From contig NZ_LQOU01000025.1 in NCBI RefSeq assembly GCF_002102155.1, forward strand, positions 222,030-286,029: a stretch of 64,000 nt of DNA, in the 5' to 3' direction. How positions within the stretch are numbered: position 1 is the first letter of the stretch; each line of letters begins with the position of its first letter. The notes below the pieces were generated by a model. It was not told the DNA's origin, did no database searches, and was given only the letters and a program-made list of their open reading frames with translations. Made by a program: the position numbers and the translations under genes. Of this stretch, positions 1 to 8,245 are shown piece after piece. This stretch comes from Mycobacterium europaeum. Lineage in GTDB: Bacteria; Actinomycetota; Actinomycetes; Mycobacteriales; Mycobacteriaceae.

Positions 1-1
1 C

Positions 2-499
2 AGCAAGACCGCGCAGGAGCATTACGCGCTGGCGTGGTCGGAGGCGACGGGCGGCTCGGTGGTGGCGCTGCGGTATCACAACGTGTACGGCCCCGGGATG
101 CCGCGCGACACCCCCTATTCCGGGGTGGCGGCTATCTTCCGGTCCTCGCTCGAAAAGGGTCAGCCGCCAAGGGTTTTCGAGGACGGCGGCCAGATGCGCG
201 ATTTCGTGCACGTCGACGACGTGGCCGCCGCCAACCTGGCGGCCGTCACCGCGGGGGTCGACGGCTTCGCCGCGGTCAACGTCTGTTCGGGGCGGCCGGT
301 GTCGATCCTGCAGGTGGCCGGCGCGCTGTGCGATGCGCGCGGCGGTGCGCTCTCGCCGGTGATCACCGGCCAGTACCGCAGCGGCGACGTGCGCCACATC
401 GTCGCCGACCCGTCGCGGGCGGAGCAGGTGTTGGGTTTCCGCGCGGCCATCGACCCCGCCGAGGGGCTGCGGGAATTCGCCTTCGCGCCGCTTCGCTGA
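2..499 (+). CDS. NAD-dependent epimerase/dehydratase, C-terminal part (galE-like)
   Basis: The gene enters from the left edge, so only about 165 C-terminal residues are seen. The frame opens with S-K-T-A-Q-E-H, where the Lys fits the Lys of the YxxxK catalytic motif of extended short-chain dehydrogenases. The substrate-domain signature RYHNVYGPGMPR and the later RDFVHVDDVA motif are typical of sugar-nucleotide epimerases. The family converts NDP-sugars, often UDP-glucose/galactose, in the cytoplasm. By position it matches what I recall as Rv0536 (galE3) of M. tuberculosis, but the substrate is not determinable. It converges on the next gene with only a few bases between the stops. Confidence 0.85.
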   Translation, partial: SKTAQEHYALAWSEATGGSVVALRYHNVYGPGMPRDTPYSGVAAIFRSSLEKGQPPRVFEDGGQMRDFVHVDDVAAANLAAVTAGVDGFAAVNVCSGRPVSILQVAGALCDARGGALSPVITGQYRSGDVRHIVADPSRAEQVLGFRAAIDPAEGLREFAFAPLR

Positions 500-504
500 G
501 CGTG

Positions 505-2175
505 TTATCCCTGCGGCGGGCGGTAGATCTTGGGCCGCTGCACCGGGATCTGGCGCGTGGCGGAGTCGTCGCCCCGGAAGATCCGCGGGCCGGTGGTGAG
601 CCGCGTGGTCTCCGTGCCCGACGGGGCGGCCGCGTGGCCCACCGGGACGCGCGCCCTGGGGGCGGCGGGAGCACTGGGCGCCGCGACGGCGGGCCCGGGC
701 ACGGCGCGGCGGCGGCGCAGGCGCCGGCCGCGCAGCTGCCCGGTCACGACGGCGGCCCCGAGGATGCACAGGGCCAGGCCGCACAGCGTCACGTCGAAGG
801 TGCTGGTGATCTGCTGGGCGAGGTCGTTGCCGTAGACCGGATGCTGCGCAGGCGAATTGGGTGAGTCCGCGAACCGCGGCGCCAGCGCCACGCCGACGAC
901 GACGCGTGCGACGCTCAGCGTGGCGACCAGCCCGCACAGCGCCGAGATCAGTCGCGCGGAGCGGGCGGCGTCGCCAAGGTTGATGCGCAGCCAGATCGCC
1001 AGGACCGCGGTGGCCAGGTCGAACGCCGCCAGCACCACACTGTCGTAGCGGGAGAAGGGGTAGTCCAGGCTCACCGAGACGAACAGATCCGTCAGCCGCA
1101 TCGCCATCGAACCCAGGCCCCATACGGCGATGAGCAGCAAGCCGTTTCGGGCCGCCACCCGCCAGGCGCTCTCCTCGGCCCCGGTGGTGTTGCGGTGACC
1201 GAACAGCGTCCGCGGCGCGAAGATGCCCGCGGCGGCCGCCCACGCCAGATAGCCCTCGAACCCCACCCCGGCGGTCGAGGTGTTCTGCGCGATGCCGTGG
1301 AACGCGTCGATGTTGCGCCCCGACGGCAGGCTCCACACCAGGATCCCGGCGACCAGCGTCGACGCGCCGAGCGCGACGGTGGCCAGCCGGGTCGCCCGGG
1401 TGCCGCGCAGCAGCCACCTGGCGGCGACCAGCACGGCGACCAACGCCACCACCCCGTAGACCAGCGCCGTCACGATGACCGCGACGTTCTGCGTGCCGAA
1501 CGCGGCGGCGCCGTCGACGTTCTGCAGCGCGTAGCGCATCCGCCAATACAGGTTGAAGCCGAAACTGAGCACCGCCAACACCATCGACCCATAGCCGATG
1601 ACCCGGGCCGACCTCAGCCAGCCGGTGTACTCGTCGCCTTCGGGAACCGGTCCCGAGCGCGCGCCGGTGGCCACCGCCTGCGCGCTCAGCAACGAGCCGG
1701 CGATTCCCGCCCACGCGCCCGGCCCCACGCCGCCCGGTACGTTCACCGTGCCGCCGAACCGGACGGTCTGGAACGCGTCGAACGCCACGAAGCCCAGCAC
1801 CAGCAGCGCATAGGGGATGTTGAGCGCCAGGCGAAGCCGGCCCGCCGCCGCGGGGTTGAACCGCGCGCCGGAGGACCGCCAGGAACCGGCCACGGCGACG
1901 GCGATGACGGACAGCGCGGTGACCGCGACGAGCACCGCGAAGAGCGCCGGGCTGCTGCCGGGGATCCCGACACCGAAGTACAGGTTCCACGGCAGGAACA
2001 GGGCAATCACCAGCAGCGCCACGGCGATCAGGTCGCTGACGACGTGCCAGCGTCGCGTCGGATTGCCGGCCGGGGCCAAATCGCCTGGCGCCGCACGGAT
2101 GATGCGAGTGGTCCGGTGCGCCTGCCCGGGATCGATGGGGCCGGTGGGCGGGTCGTCGCTGCTCTGGCTCACCAT
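505..2175 (-). CDS. Multispanning integral membrane protein (Rv0537c-like)
   Basis: This 556-residue protein has a polar, proline-rich N-terminus of about 50 residues. About twelve hydrophobic segments follow (for example around LIAVALLVIALFL, VLGFVAFDAF and ATLSVARVVVGVAL). The C-terminal tail is rich in Arg, Ala and Pro. I place the start at the ATG at 2175 because a GGGGGG Shine-Dalgarno-like run sits just upstream; a longer frame to 2256 gives an implausible Arg-rich leader. Function is unknown. It is convergent with the epimerase gene and divergent from the next gene, as in the M. tuberculosis order I recall. Confidence 0.8.
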   Translation of the reverse strand: MVSQSSDDPPTGPIDPGQAHRTTRIIRAAPGDLAPAGNPTRRWHVVSDLIAVALLVIALFLPWNLYFGVGIPGSSPALFAVLVAVTALSVIAVAVAGSWRSSGARFNPAAAGRLRLALNIPYALLVLGFVAFDAFQTVRFGGTVNVPGGVGPGAWAGIAGSLLSAQAVATGARSGPVPEGDEYTGWLRSARVIGYGSMVLAVLSFGFNLYWRMRYALQNVDGAAAFGTQNVAVIVTALVYGVVALVAVLVAARWLLRGTRATRLATVALGASTLVAGILVWSLPSGRNIDAFHGIAQNTSTAGVGFEGYLAWAAAAGIFAPRTLFGHRNTTGAEESAWRVAARNGLLLIAVWGLGSMAMRLTDLFVSVSLDYPFSRYDSVVLAAFDLATAVLAIWLRINLGDAARSARLISALCGLVATLSVARVVVGVALAPRFADSPNSPAQHPVYGNDLAQQITSTFDVTLCGLALCILGAAVVTGQLRGRRLRRRRAVPGPAVAAPSAPAAPRARVPVGHAAAPSGTETTRLTTGPRIFRGDDSATRQIPVQRPKIYRPPQG

Positions 2176-2453
2176 GCCCCCCGGGATTCGACGACGGTCC
2201 GTTGCGGTGCTGGTTCGGTTGCGCGGCGGGTGATTACCCTGCCGGGCCGGCCGCACTGCTCGCTTGCGAACATATTCTCCGTTCGTTCGCCGCGGCGGAT
2301 TCCGCGGCGACCGTTCTGTAGTTCGAGAAGCTGGTTACGCTGCGCTTGGGGCAAACCTTGTCGCCCGAATAACGGATACTGCCAACGGTATCGCAAGTGT
2401 AATGATGCCGGGACATTGCTGGTTGTGGGGTAACCGGCCGAAGGAGAACCGGG

Positions 2454-3995
2454 ATGGACGTCGTGTTGGGGGTCGCGGTAACGGGCCCCGTTGCCCGCTT
2501 GGCGCTTGTCGGGCCGGGCGCGCGGGGCGCCGACGTGATCGACCAATCCGTGGTCAACCTGGAGGACAACCCGGTCGCCAAACTCACCGAGACGGTGGTC
2601 GGCACCAATCGGTTGCTGGCCGACGAGAACCACCGGCTGGTCGGCACCCGCGTGTGCTGGAGCGACGATCCGCGGGCCGGTCAGCTGCGCCAGGCGCTGG
2701 AAGACTCCGGTGTTCCCAACGTCGAGGTGCTCTCGCAGTCGCAGGCCGTGGCCGCCCTGATGCGGGCGGCCGGCCGGCCGGGCGCGGCGCTGGTGATGGA
2801 CGACGCGACGGCGACGTTGTCGGTGCCGGGCGCCCCCGACGACCAGGGCTCCCCACCGACCGTGCTGGCCGGCGAACCGCTCGCGGGCGGCGACGCGACC
2901 GCGACGTTCAACACGATGATGGCCCAGCTCAGCGCCCGGCCCGACGCCGCGGGCGAGGTCTACCTGGTGGGCGCCTCCCCCGAGCTGGCCCAGGTCGCCG
3001 ACCAGCTCCGCGACGCGTCCACCATGCGGGTGCAGGTGGCCGACGAACCCGCGTTCGCGGTCGCCCGCGGCGCCGCGATGGCCGCCCTGCCCGCCGGCGA
3101 TGCGACGGCGATGGCGCCGGCCCTGGGCCTCACCGGAGACGAGACCGCGATGGCACCCGCGCCAACCGGGGACGAGACGACGGTCGTGCCGCCGCCGGCC
3201 GCAGAGGAACCGCAGCTGGCCTATTCGATGGCGGATGACGCCGAGCCGTTCGCCGGCGACGAATACGGCCCCGGATTCGACGAATACGACACCGTCGACG
3301 AGACCGAGGCCATTCCCTCGCGCCTGAGCCGCCGGTCCTTGGTGGTCGGCAACGCCGTGATCGCCTTCGCCGTCATCGGGTTCGCGTCGCTGGCCGCCGC
3401 GATCGCCATCGCCGTGCGTCCCACCGCGAGTCAACAGCCCGTCGTCGGGCACCAGAACGCCGCTCCGGGCAAGTTCATGCCGCTGTTGCCGACGCAGCAG
3501 CAGGCGCCCGTGCCGCCGCCCCCCGTGGACCAGCCCAACGCCGGATTCCAGGGCGGCACCATCCCGGCTCCCGCCGCCGTTCCGCAACAGGTGGCGCCGC
3601 CATCGGGACCCGGTCCCGCCGCGCCGGTCGCGCCCGGCGCCCCGGGCGTCGTGCCGAACCCGAATCCCGCTGTGCCCGTTCCCGTCCCGATCATCGTTCC
3701 GTTCCCGGGCTGGCAACCGGGCTACCCGCAGCCGCCGTACAACCCGCCGTCCACGACGACGATCACGCCGTCGCCGCCGACGACGTCGTATTCGCCGCCG
3801 ACGACGTCGTATTCGCCGCCGACCACGACGAACAGCCCGCCGACGACCTCGTATTCGCCGCCGACGACGTCGTATTCGCCGCCGACGACCTCGTACTCGC
3901 CGCCGCCGCACACACAGACGCAAGAGACCGCGCCGCCCACGCATTCGCAGGAGACGCTCGTCCCGCAGCAGCCGCGCAGCCATCGCGGGTTCTGA
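2454..3995 (+). CDS. Membrane-anchored protein with Pro/Thr-rich repeat tail (Rv0538-like)
   Basis: The 513-residue product has an N-terminal globular domain of about 220 residues beginning MDVVLGVAVTGPVARLALVG, resembling an actin-like/HSP70-like nucleotide fold. An acidic linker and one transmembrane helix (about residues 300-322, NAVIAFAVIGFASLAAAIAI) follow. A long exported-looking Pro/Gln/Thr region ends in tandem SYSPPTT heptads. A GGAG ribosome site precedes the ATG. The layout, cytoplasmic sensor-like domain plus cell-wall-spanning stalk, is seen in mycobacterial DUF7159-type proteins. No enzymatic function can be assigned. Confidence 0.8.
   Translation: MDVVLGVAVTGPVARLALVGPGARGADVIDQSVVNLEDNPVAKLTETVVGTNRLLADENHRLVGTRVCWSDDPRAGQLRQALEDSGVPNVEVLSQSQAVAALMRAAGRPGAALVMDDATATLSVPGAPDDQGSPPTVLAGEPLAGGDATATFNTMMAQLSARPDAAGEVYLVGASPELAQVADQLRDASTMRVQVADEPAFAVARGAAMAALPAGDATAMAPALGLTGDETAMAPAPTGDETTVVPPPAAEEPQLAYSMADDAEPFAGDEYGPGFDEYDTVDETEAIPSRLSRRSLVVGNAVIAFAVIGFASLAAAIAIAVRPTASQQPVVGHQNAAPGKFMPLLPTQQQAPVPPPPVDQPNAGFQGGTIPAPAAVPQQVAPPSGPGPAAPVAPGAPGVVPNPNPAVPVPVPIIVPFPGWQPGYPQPPYNPPSTTTITPSPPTTSYSPPTTSYSPPTTTNSPPTTSYSPPTTSYSPPTTSYSPPPHTQTQETAPPTHSQETLVPQQPRSHRGF
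3775..3909 (+). repeat. 21-bp tandem repeat encoding SYSPPTT heptads
   Basis: About six imperfect copies of a 21-base unit (TCGTATTCGCCGCCGACGAC plus one base) lie inside the 3' end of the membrane-anchored gene. They encode Ser-Tyr-Ser-Pro-Pro-Thr-Thr heptads; the third copy is altered to TTTNSPPTT. In-frame period 21 allows copy-number change by slippage without frameshift. Confidence 0.9.
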
Positions 3996-4002
3996 GACCT
4001 CC

Positions 4003-4656
4003 ATGCCCGACGCCGTCACGGTGGTGCTGCCCTGTTTGAACGAAGAGGAGTCGTTGCCCGGCGTGCTGGCGGGTATACCCGCCGGATATCGGGCGCTGGT
4101 GGTCGACAACAACAGCACCGACGACACCGCCGGCGTCGCGCGGCGGCACGGCGCCCAGGTCGTCGCCGAGCCGCGGGCCGGCTACGGCTCGGCGGTGCAC
4201 GCGGGCGTGGTGGCGGCGATCACCCCGATCGTGGCGGTGATCGACGCCGACGGCTCCATGGACCCCGGCGACCTGCCGCGGCTGGTCGCCGCGCTCGAGC
4301 AGGGTGCGGACCTGGTGATCGGGCGGCGCCGGCCGGTGGCCGGCCTGCACTGGCCGTGGGTCGCCCGGGTCGGCACCGTGGTGATGAGCTGGCGGCTGCG
4401 CACCCGCCACGGACTGCCGGTGCATGACATCGCGCCGATGCGGGTGGCCCGGCGCGAGGCGCTGCTGAACCTCGGCGTCGTCGACCGGCGTTCGGGTTAT
4501 CCGCTGGAGCTGCTGGTGCGCGCCGCGGCGGCCGGCTGGCGCGTGGTCGAACTCGACGTCAGCTATGGTCCCCGCACCGGCGGTAAGTCGAAGGTCAGCG
4601 GTTCGCTGCGGGGGAGCATCACCGCGATCCTCGACTTCTGGAAGGTGATCTCGTGA
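4003..4656 (+). CDS. Family 2 glycosyltransferase, dolichyl-phosphate-sugar synthase-like
   Basis: At 217 residues this is a single-domain GT-A enzyme. It opens VTVVLPCLNEEESLPGVLAG, carries VVDNNSTDDT and has the metal-binding acidic motif VIDADGSMDPGD near residue 80. It lacks the C-terminal membrane helices found in some polyprenyl-phosphate mannose synthases. The family transfers a sugar from an NDP-sugar to a polyprenyl phosphate or similar lipid. It starts 7 bases after the preceding gene and its stop overlaps the next start (GTGA), suggesting an operon. The position matches Rv0539 as I recall it. Confidence 0.85.
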   Translation: MPDAVTVVLPCLNEEESLPGVLAGIPAGYRALVVDNNSTDDTAGVARRHGAQVVAEPRAGYGSAVHAGVVAAITPIVAVIDADGSMDPGDLPRLVAALEQGADLVIGRRRPVAGLHWPWVARVGTVVMSWRLRTRHGLPVHDIAPMRVARREALLNLGVVDRRSGYPLELLVRAAAAGWRVVELDVSYGPRTGGKSKVSGSLRGSITAILDFWKVIS

Positions 4657-5315
4657 GCGTGTTGCCGGTGACGCTGCTGGTGGTCGCCAAGGCGCCGGAA
4701 CCGGGCCGGGCCAAGACCAGGCTGGCGGCCAGCGTCGGGGACGCCGTCGCCGCCGAGATCGCCGCGGCCGCGCTGCTGGACACGCTGGACGCGGTGGCCG
4801 CCGCGCCGGTGGCCAACCGGGTGGTCGCCATGACCGGTGACCTCGACCGCGCGGCCGGCGCCGGCGAGATCGGGCACCGGCTGCGGTCCTTCACGGTGAT
4901 TCCGCAGCGCGGCGAGGACTTCGCCGACCGGCTCGCCAACGCCCATGCCGACGCCGCGGACGGCTTCCCGGTGCTGCAGATCGGGATGGACACCCCGCAG
5001 GTGACCACCGAGCTGCTGACCGATTGCGCGCGCCGACTGATGGCGGCGCCGGCCGTGCTCGGATTGGCCCACGACGGCGGTTGGTGGGTGCTCGGCGTGG
5101 CGGCGCCCGCCATGGCCGAATGCCTGCGCACCGTCCCGATGTCTCAGCGCGATACCGGCACACTCACCCTGAAAGCCCTGCGCGACAACAACATTGACGT
5201 CACGCCCGTGCCGCGGTTAGCCGACATCGACGTGCTGGGCGACGTCGCCGCGGTGCGCCAGGCGTGCGGGCAGGCCAGTCGTTTCGCGCGAGTCACCCGC
5301 GCGGCCGGCCTGTGA
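4653..5315 (+). CDS. DUF2064 / TIGR04282-type glycosyltransferase-A-like protein
   Basis: This 220-residue protein has the nucleotidyltransferase-like N-terminus LLVVAKAPEPGRAKTRLA, the central QIGMDTPQVT motif and the AHDGGWWVLG motif typical of the DUF2064 family. That family is structurally related to GT-A/MobA nucleotidyltransferases and its reaction is generally unproven. The GTG start overlaps the stop of the preceding family 2 glycosyltransferase by 4 bases. Translational coupling and a shared glycan or glycolipid pathway are therefore likely. It matches Rv0540 by position. Confidence 0.85.
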   Translation: MSVLPVTLLVVAKAPEPGRAKTRLAASVGDAVAAEIAAAALLDTLDAVAAAPVANRVVAMTGDLDRAAGAGEIGHRLRSFTVIPQRGEDFADRLANAHADAADGFPVLQIGMDTPQVTTELLTDCARRLMAAPAVLGLAHDGGWWVLGVAAPAMAECLRTVPMSQRDTGTLTLKALRDNNIDVTPVPRLADIDVLGDVAAVRQACGQASRFARVTRAAGL

Positions 5316-5327
5316 AGCCACTATGCG

Positions 5328-6776
5328 TCAGAAATCGGCTTGCGTCGGTGCGGTCGATGGACCGACGCCCGCATCGACCAGCGCCGGTTCGGCCACCGGC
5401 CGGGTGAGCACCGCGGCAGACTTCCCGGCGAAGGGGCGCCGGACGTACATGGTCCACGTGATGATGGCGGCGGCGACATACATCACCAAGAACAGACCGA
5501 ACGCTGCCGAGTCGGAGCCGGTGCTCTGATAGGACTGCCGCAGCGCGAGATTGACCGCGACGCCACCGAACGCGCCTGCGGCGGCGGCGAACCCGATCAA
5601 CGCCCCCGACATGTTGCGTGACCAATGGCAACGCTCGGCTTCGGTGACGTCGAGCGTGTGACTGCGTGCTTCGATCACCGCCGGGATCAGCTTGAACACG
5701 GACCCCTTGCCGAGGCCGGCCAGCAGAAACAGCACGAGCAGGCAGACGATGTAGCCGGCCATGGTGGCACCGCTCGTCGGGCGGTGACTGTGGTCATCGT
5801 GAGTCGCGACACCGGTCAGCACCGCGGTCGCGACGACCATCCCCGCGAAGACGGCCAGGGTGACGCGGTTGCCGCCGTAGCGGTCGGCCAGCCTGCCGCC
5901 GTAGATCCGGGACAGGGATCCCAGCAGGGGGCCGACGAAGGCGAGCTGGGCGGCGTGCAGCGACGCTTGCGCGGCGCCCTGCCCGCTGGCGACGAAATTG
6001 ATCTGCAGCACCTGTGCGAACGCGAACGAGAACCCGATGAAGGTCCCGAAGGTGCCGACGTAGAGGAGCGCGAGTACCCAGGTGTCGCGCTCGAACATCA
6101 CCGACCGCACGGTGGCCACCTCGATGCCGTGCTCCAGGTTGTCCATGAACCGTGCCGCCGCGATCGCGACCACCGCCAGCAGCACCAGGTACACCGAACA
6201 CACCCAGTAGGGCTGGCGGTTTCCGGCGACGGCGATCACCAACAACCCGACCAGCTGCACGCCCGCCACGCCGAGGTTGCCTACACCGGCGCTGAGCCCC
6301 AGTGCCGAGCCCTTGAGCCGATGGGGGTAGAAGGCATTGACGTTGGCCAGCGACGCGGCGTAGTTCGCGCCGCCGCATCCGGTCAGTGCCGCGCACACCG
6401 CATACGGCCACAGCGGCAGGCCCGGGTTGGCCAGCAGCACCATGGTTCCGGCGGTGGGGATCAGCAGCACCGCCGCCGAAAACGTGGTCCAGTTGCGGCC
6501 GCCGAAGCTGGCAATGCCCAACGTGTAGGGAATGCGCAGGGACGCCCCGCTCAGCGTGGCGATGGCGCCGAGCAGTAGCTTGTCGGCCGTCGAGAAGCCG
6601 TACACGGATTGGGGCATGAACAGCACCATTACCGACCAGAGGGCCCAGATCGAGAAGGCGACATGGTCGGCCGCCATCATGCAGAGCAGGTTGCGTCGCG
6701 CGATCTTTTTGTTGCCGCCCTCCCAAGCGATGACGTCCTCGGGATTCCAGTCGACGAGTCGGTGCGCGCGGCCCAT
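5328..6776 (-). CDS. NarK-type nitrate/nitrite MFS transporter
   Basis: The 482-residue, about 12-helix protein carries the nitrate/nitrite porter signature GLSAGVGNLGVAGVQL in the N-half. A related Gly-rich stretch, NMSGALIGFAAAAGAFGG, lies in the C-half, and residues LRIPYTLGIASFGGRNWT precede helix 3. These proteins import nitrate and/or export nitrite across the inner membrane. There is no nitrate reductase beside it. It sits between orthologues of genes I recall as adjacent in M. tuberculosis (Rv0540 and Rv0541c), so it looks like a lineage-specific insertion. Start is ATG at 6776. Confidence 0.85.
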   Translation of the reverse strand: MGRAHRLVDWNPEDVIAWEGGNKKIARRNLLCMMAADHVAFSIWALWSVMVLFMPQSVYGFSTADKLLLGAIATLSGASLRIPYTLGIASFGGRNWTTFSAAVLLIPTAGTMVLLANPGLPLWPYAVCAALTGCGGANYAASLANVNAFYPHRLKGSALGLSAGVGNLGVAGVQLVGLLVIAVAGNRQPYWVCSVYLVLLAVVAIAAARFMDNLEHGIEVATVRSVMFERDTWVLALLYVGTFGTFIGFSFAFAQVLQINFVASGQGAAQASLHAAQLAFVGPLLGSLSRIYGGRLADRYGGNRVTLAVFAGMVVATAVLTGVATHDDHSHRPTSGATMAGYIVCLLVLFLLAGLGKGSVFKLIPAVIEARSHTLDVTEAERCHWSRNMSGALIGFAAAAGAFGGVAVNLALRQSYQSTGSDSAAFGLFLVMYVAAAIITWTMYVRRPFAGKSAAVLTRPVAEPALVDAGVGPSTAPTQADF

Positions 6777-6881
6777 TAAACCCCCTAATCAAACGGTTGC
6801 CGACGTCGACGGTAGACCGGGGAATCGTTCGTAAGGTTCGCGAAAGCTGTGAGTAACCGGTGAATCCCGGCCCACGTCGAC

Positions 6882-8234
6882 CTACCAGTTGGTCACGATG
6901 ATGGTGTTGAGCAGCAGGGCTCCCACGGCGTTGAGCGCCAGCCACACCCGGTGCGACCGGACGGGCAGCAGCGCGGGCGCCGCGGTGAGCCAGATGGTGA
7001 AGGGCAGCCAGATCCGCTCGACCTCGGCCTTGCTGAGCATGCTCAGATCCGCGCAGGCGATCGCGGCCAGCACGGCCAGCAGCAGCAGGTGGAACCCGGA
7101 GCGGCGCCGGATGGCCGCCCGGTCGAACACCCGGCTGACGCCGGCGACGCTGCCCAACCCGATCGCGCACACGACGGACGCCAGGTTGGCCCAACTCCAG
7201 TACGGAAATGGCCGGTCTTTGGCGATGCCCTGCCAATAGCGTTGCTGCACAAGGGTATAGCCGTCGAACCAATAGAACCCCGAGACCGCGAAAGCCACCG
7301 CCACCGCCACGGCCGCCAGCGTCGCCGGGCCGAGCGCCCGGAGCGCGGCCCGCCAGTCGGCGGCCGATGCCAGCACCGCCGCCGCCGGCAGCCCCATCAA
7401 CATCAGGCCGTAGTTGCAGAACACGCCCCAGCCCAGCAGCAGGCCCGCCGCGGCGGCCGCCCACGCCGGAAACCGGACGCGCCGGTGCACCGCCACGGCC
7501 AACAGCGCGATACCCCACGCGGCGACCCCGGCGAAGTACCCGTCGGCCGACACCGCCACCCAGATCGCCGTCGGCGCCACGGCGACGAACGGCGCGGCGC
7601 GGCGCGCGGTCTGCTCGTCGGCCAGCGCGCGGACGGCGATCAGCACCGCGGCCGCCGCACTGGACCCGGCCAGCAGGCACAGCAGCCCAGCCCAGGCGCC
7701 CCCGTGCAGGCCGATCCGGTCGAGCCAGACGAATGTCAGCAGCGCGCCGGGCGGGTGCCCGGAGACGTGCGTGGTCCACGAGTTCGGCTGGTAGTCGACG
7801 ATCCGGCTCGAGAACGTGCGCACTGCGGCCGGGATGTCGGTGATGCCCGGCACCTGTGACAGGTACTCGTCCCGGGTGGTCAGCCGGCCGGCGAAGCCGC
7901 GCTGCCAGCCGTCGATCATCGCCAGCGCAAACGCCCAACCGCAGGCGGTGGCCCAGCTGCCCAGCGTCAACGCTCGCCACGAAACACGTTGCGCCAGCGT
8001 CGATCCCCAAATCACCGCGGCCACCGCGATGGCGATGGCCGGCCCGGTGCCCCAGCTGGCGTGGATCTCCCAGGCGCCGAAAATCGGCGCGGCGCCGGCG
8101 TGCGTGCCGAACCGTTCCTCACCCACATCGGTGCGCGGCCGGACGCCCCAGTGCAGCCGCGGCAACACGAACGCCGCGCCCACCAGGATCACCCCGATCG
8201 CGACGGCCGGTAACTCCCGACGTGCCACCCTCAC
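6882..8234 (-). CDS. Integral membrane protein, glycosyltransferase-C-like (Rv0541c-like)
   Basis: About 450 residues with roughly ten to twelve hydrophobic helices. A large first extracytoplasmic loop contains DYQPNSWTTHVSGHPPGALL. The topology resembles polyprenyl-phosphate-sugar-dependent GT-C mannosyl/arabinosyltransferases, but no diagnostic catalytic motif can be pinned down. I chose the GTG at 8234 (VRVARRELPAVAIG); another GTG lies at 8228. The gene starts 11 bases after the menE stop and is probably cotranscribed with it. Confidence 0.75.
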   Translation of the reverse strand: MRVARRELPAVAIGVILVGAAFVLPRLHWGVRPRTDVGEERFGTHAGAAPIFGAWEIHASWGTGPAIAIAVAAVIWGSTLAQRVSWRALTLGSWATACGWAFALAMIDGWQRGFAGRLTTRDEYLSQVPGITDIPAAVRTFSSRIVDYQPNSWTTHVSGHPPGALLTFVWLDRIGLHGGAWAGLLCLLAGSSAAAAVLIAVRALADEQTARRAAPFVAVAPTAIWVAVSADGYFAGVAAWGIALLAVAVHRRVRFPAWAAAAAGLLLGWGVFCNYGLMLMGLPAAAVLASAADWRAALRALGPATLAAVAVAVAFAVSGFYWFDGYTLVQQRYWQGIAKDRPFPYWSWANLASVVCAIGLGSVAGVSRVFDRAAIRRRSGFHLLLLAVLAAIACADLSMLSKAEVERIWLPFTIWLTAAPALLPVRSHRVWLALNAVGALLLNTIIVTNW

Positions 8235-8245
8235 GGTGGACCAGC

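Noticed and set aside
3775..3909. Tandem repeats considered as a CRISPR array
   Set aside because: Units are contiguous 21-mers in a coding frame with no spacers and no cas genes nearby.
2169..4127. 652-residue minus-strand ORF opposite the membrane-anchored gene
   Set aside because: Arg/Gly/His-rich shadow of a GC-rich gene; no domain, and the plus-strand product has clear domains and a ribosome site.
5794..8010. 738-residue minus-strand ORF spanning the NarK and Rv0541c-like genes
   Set aside because: Out-of-frame with both recognisable membrane proteins; composition is Arg/Gly/Ala-rich shadow.
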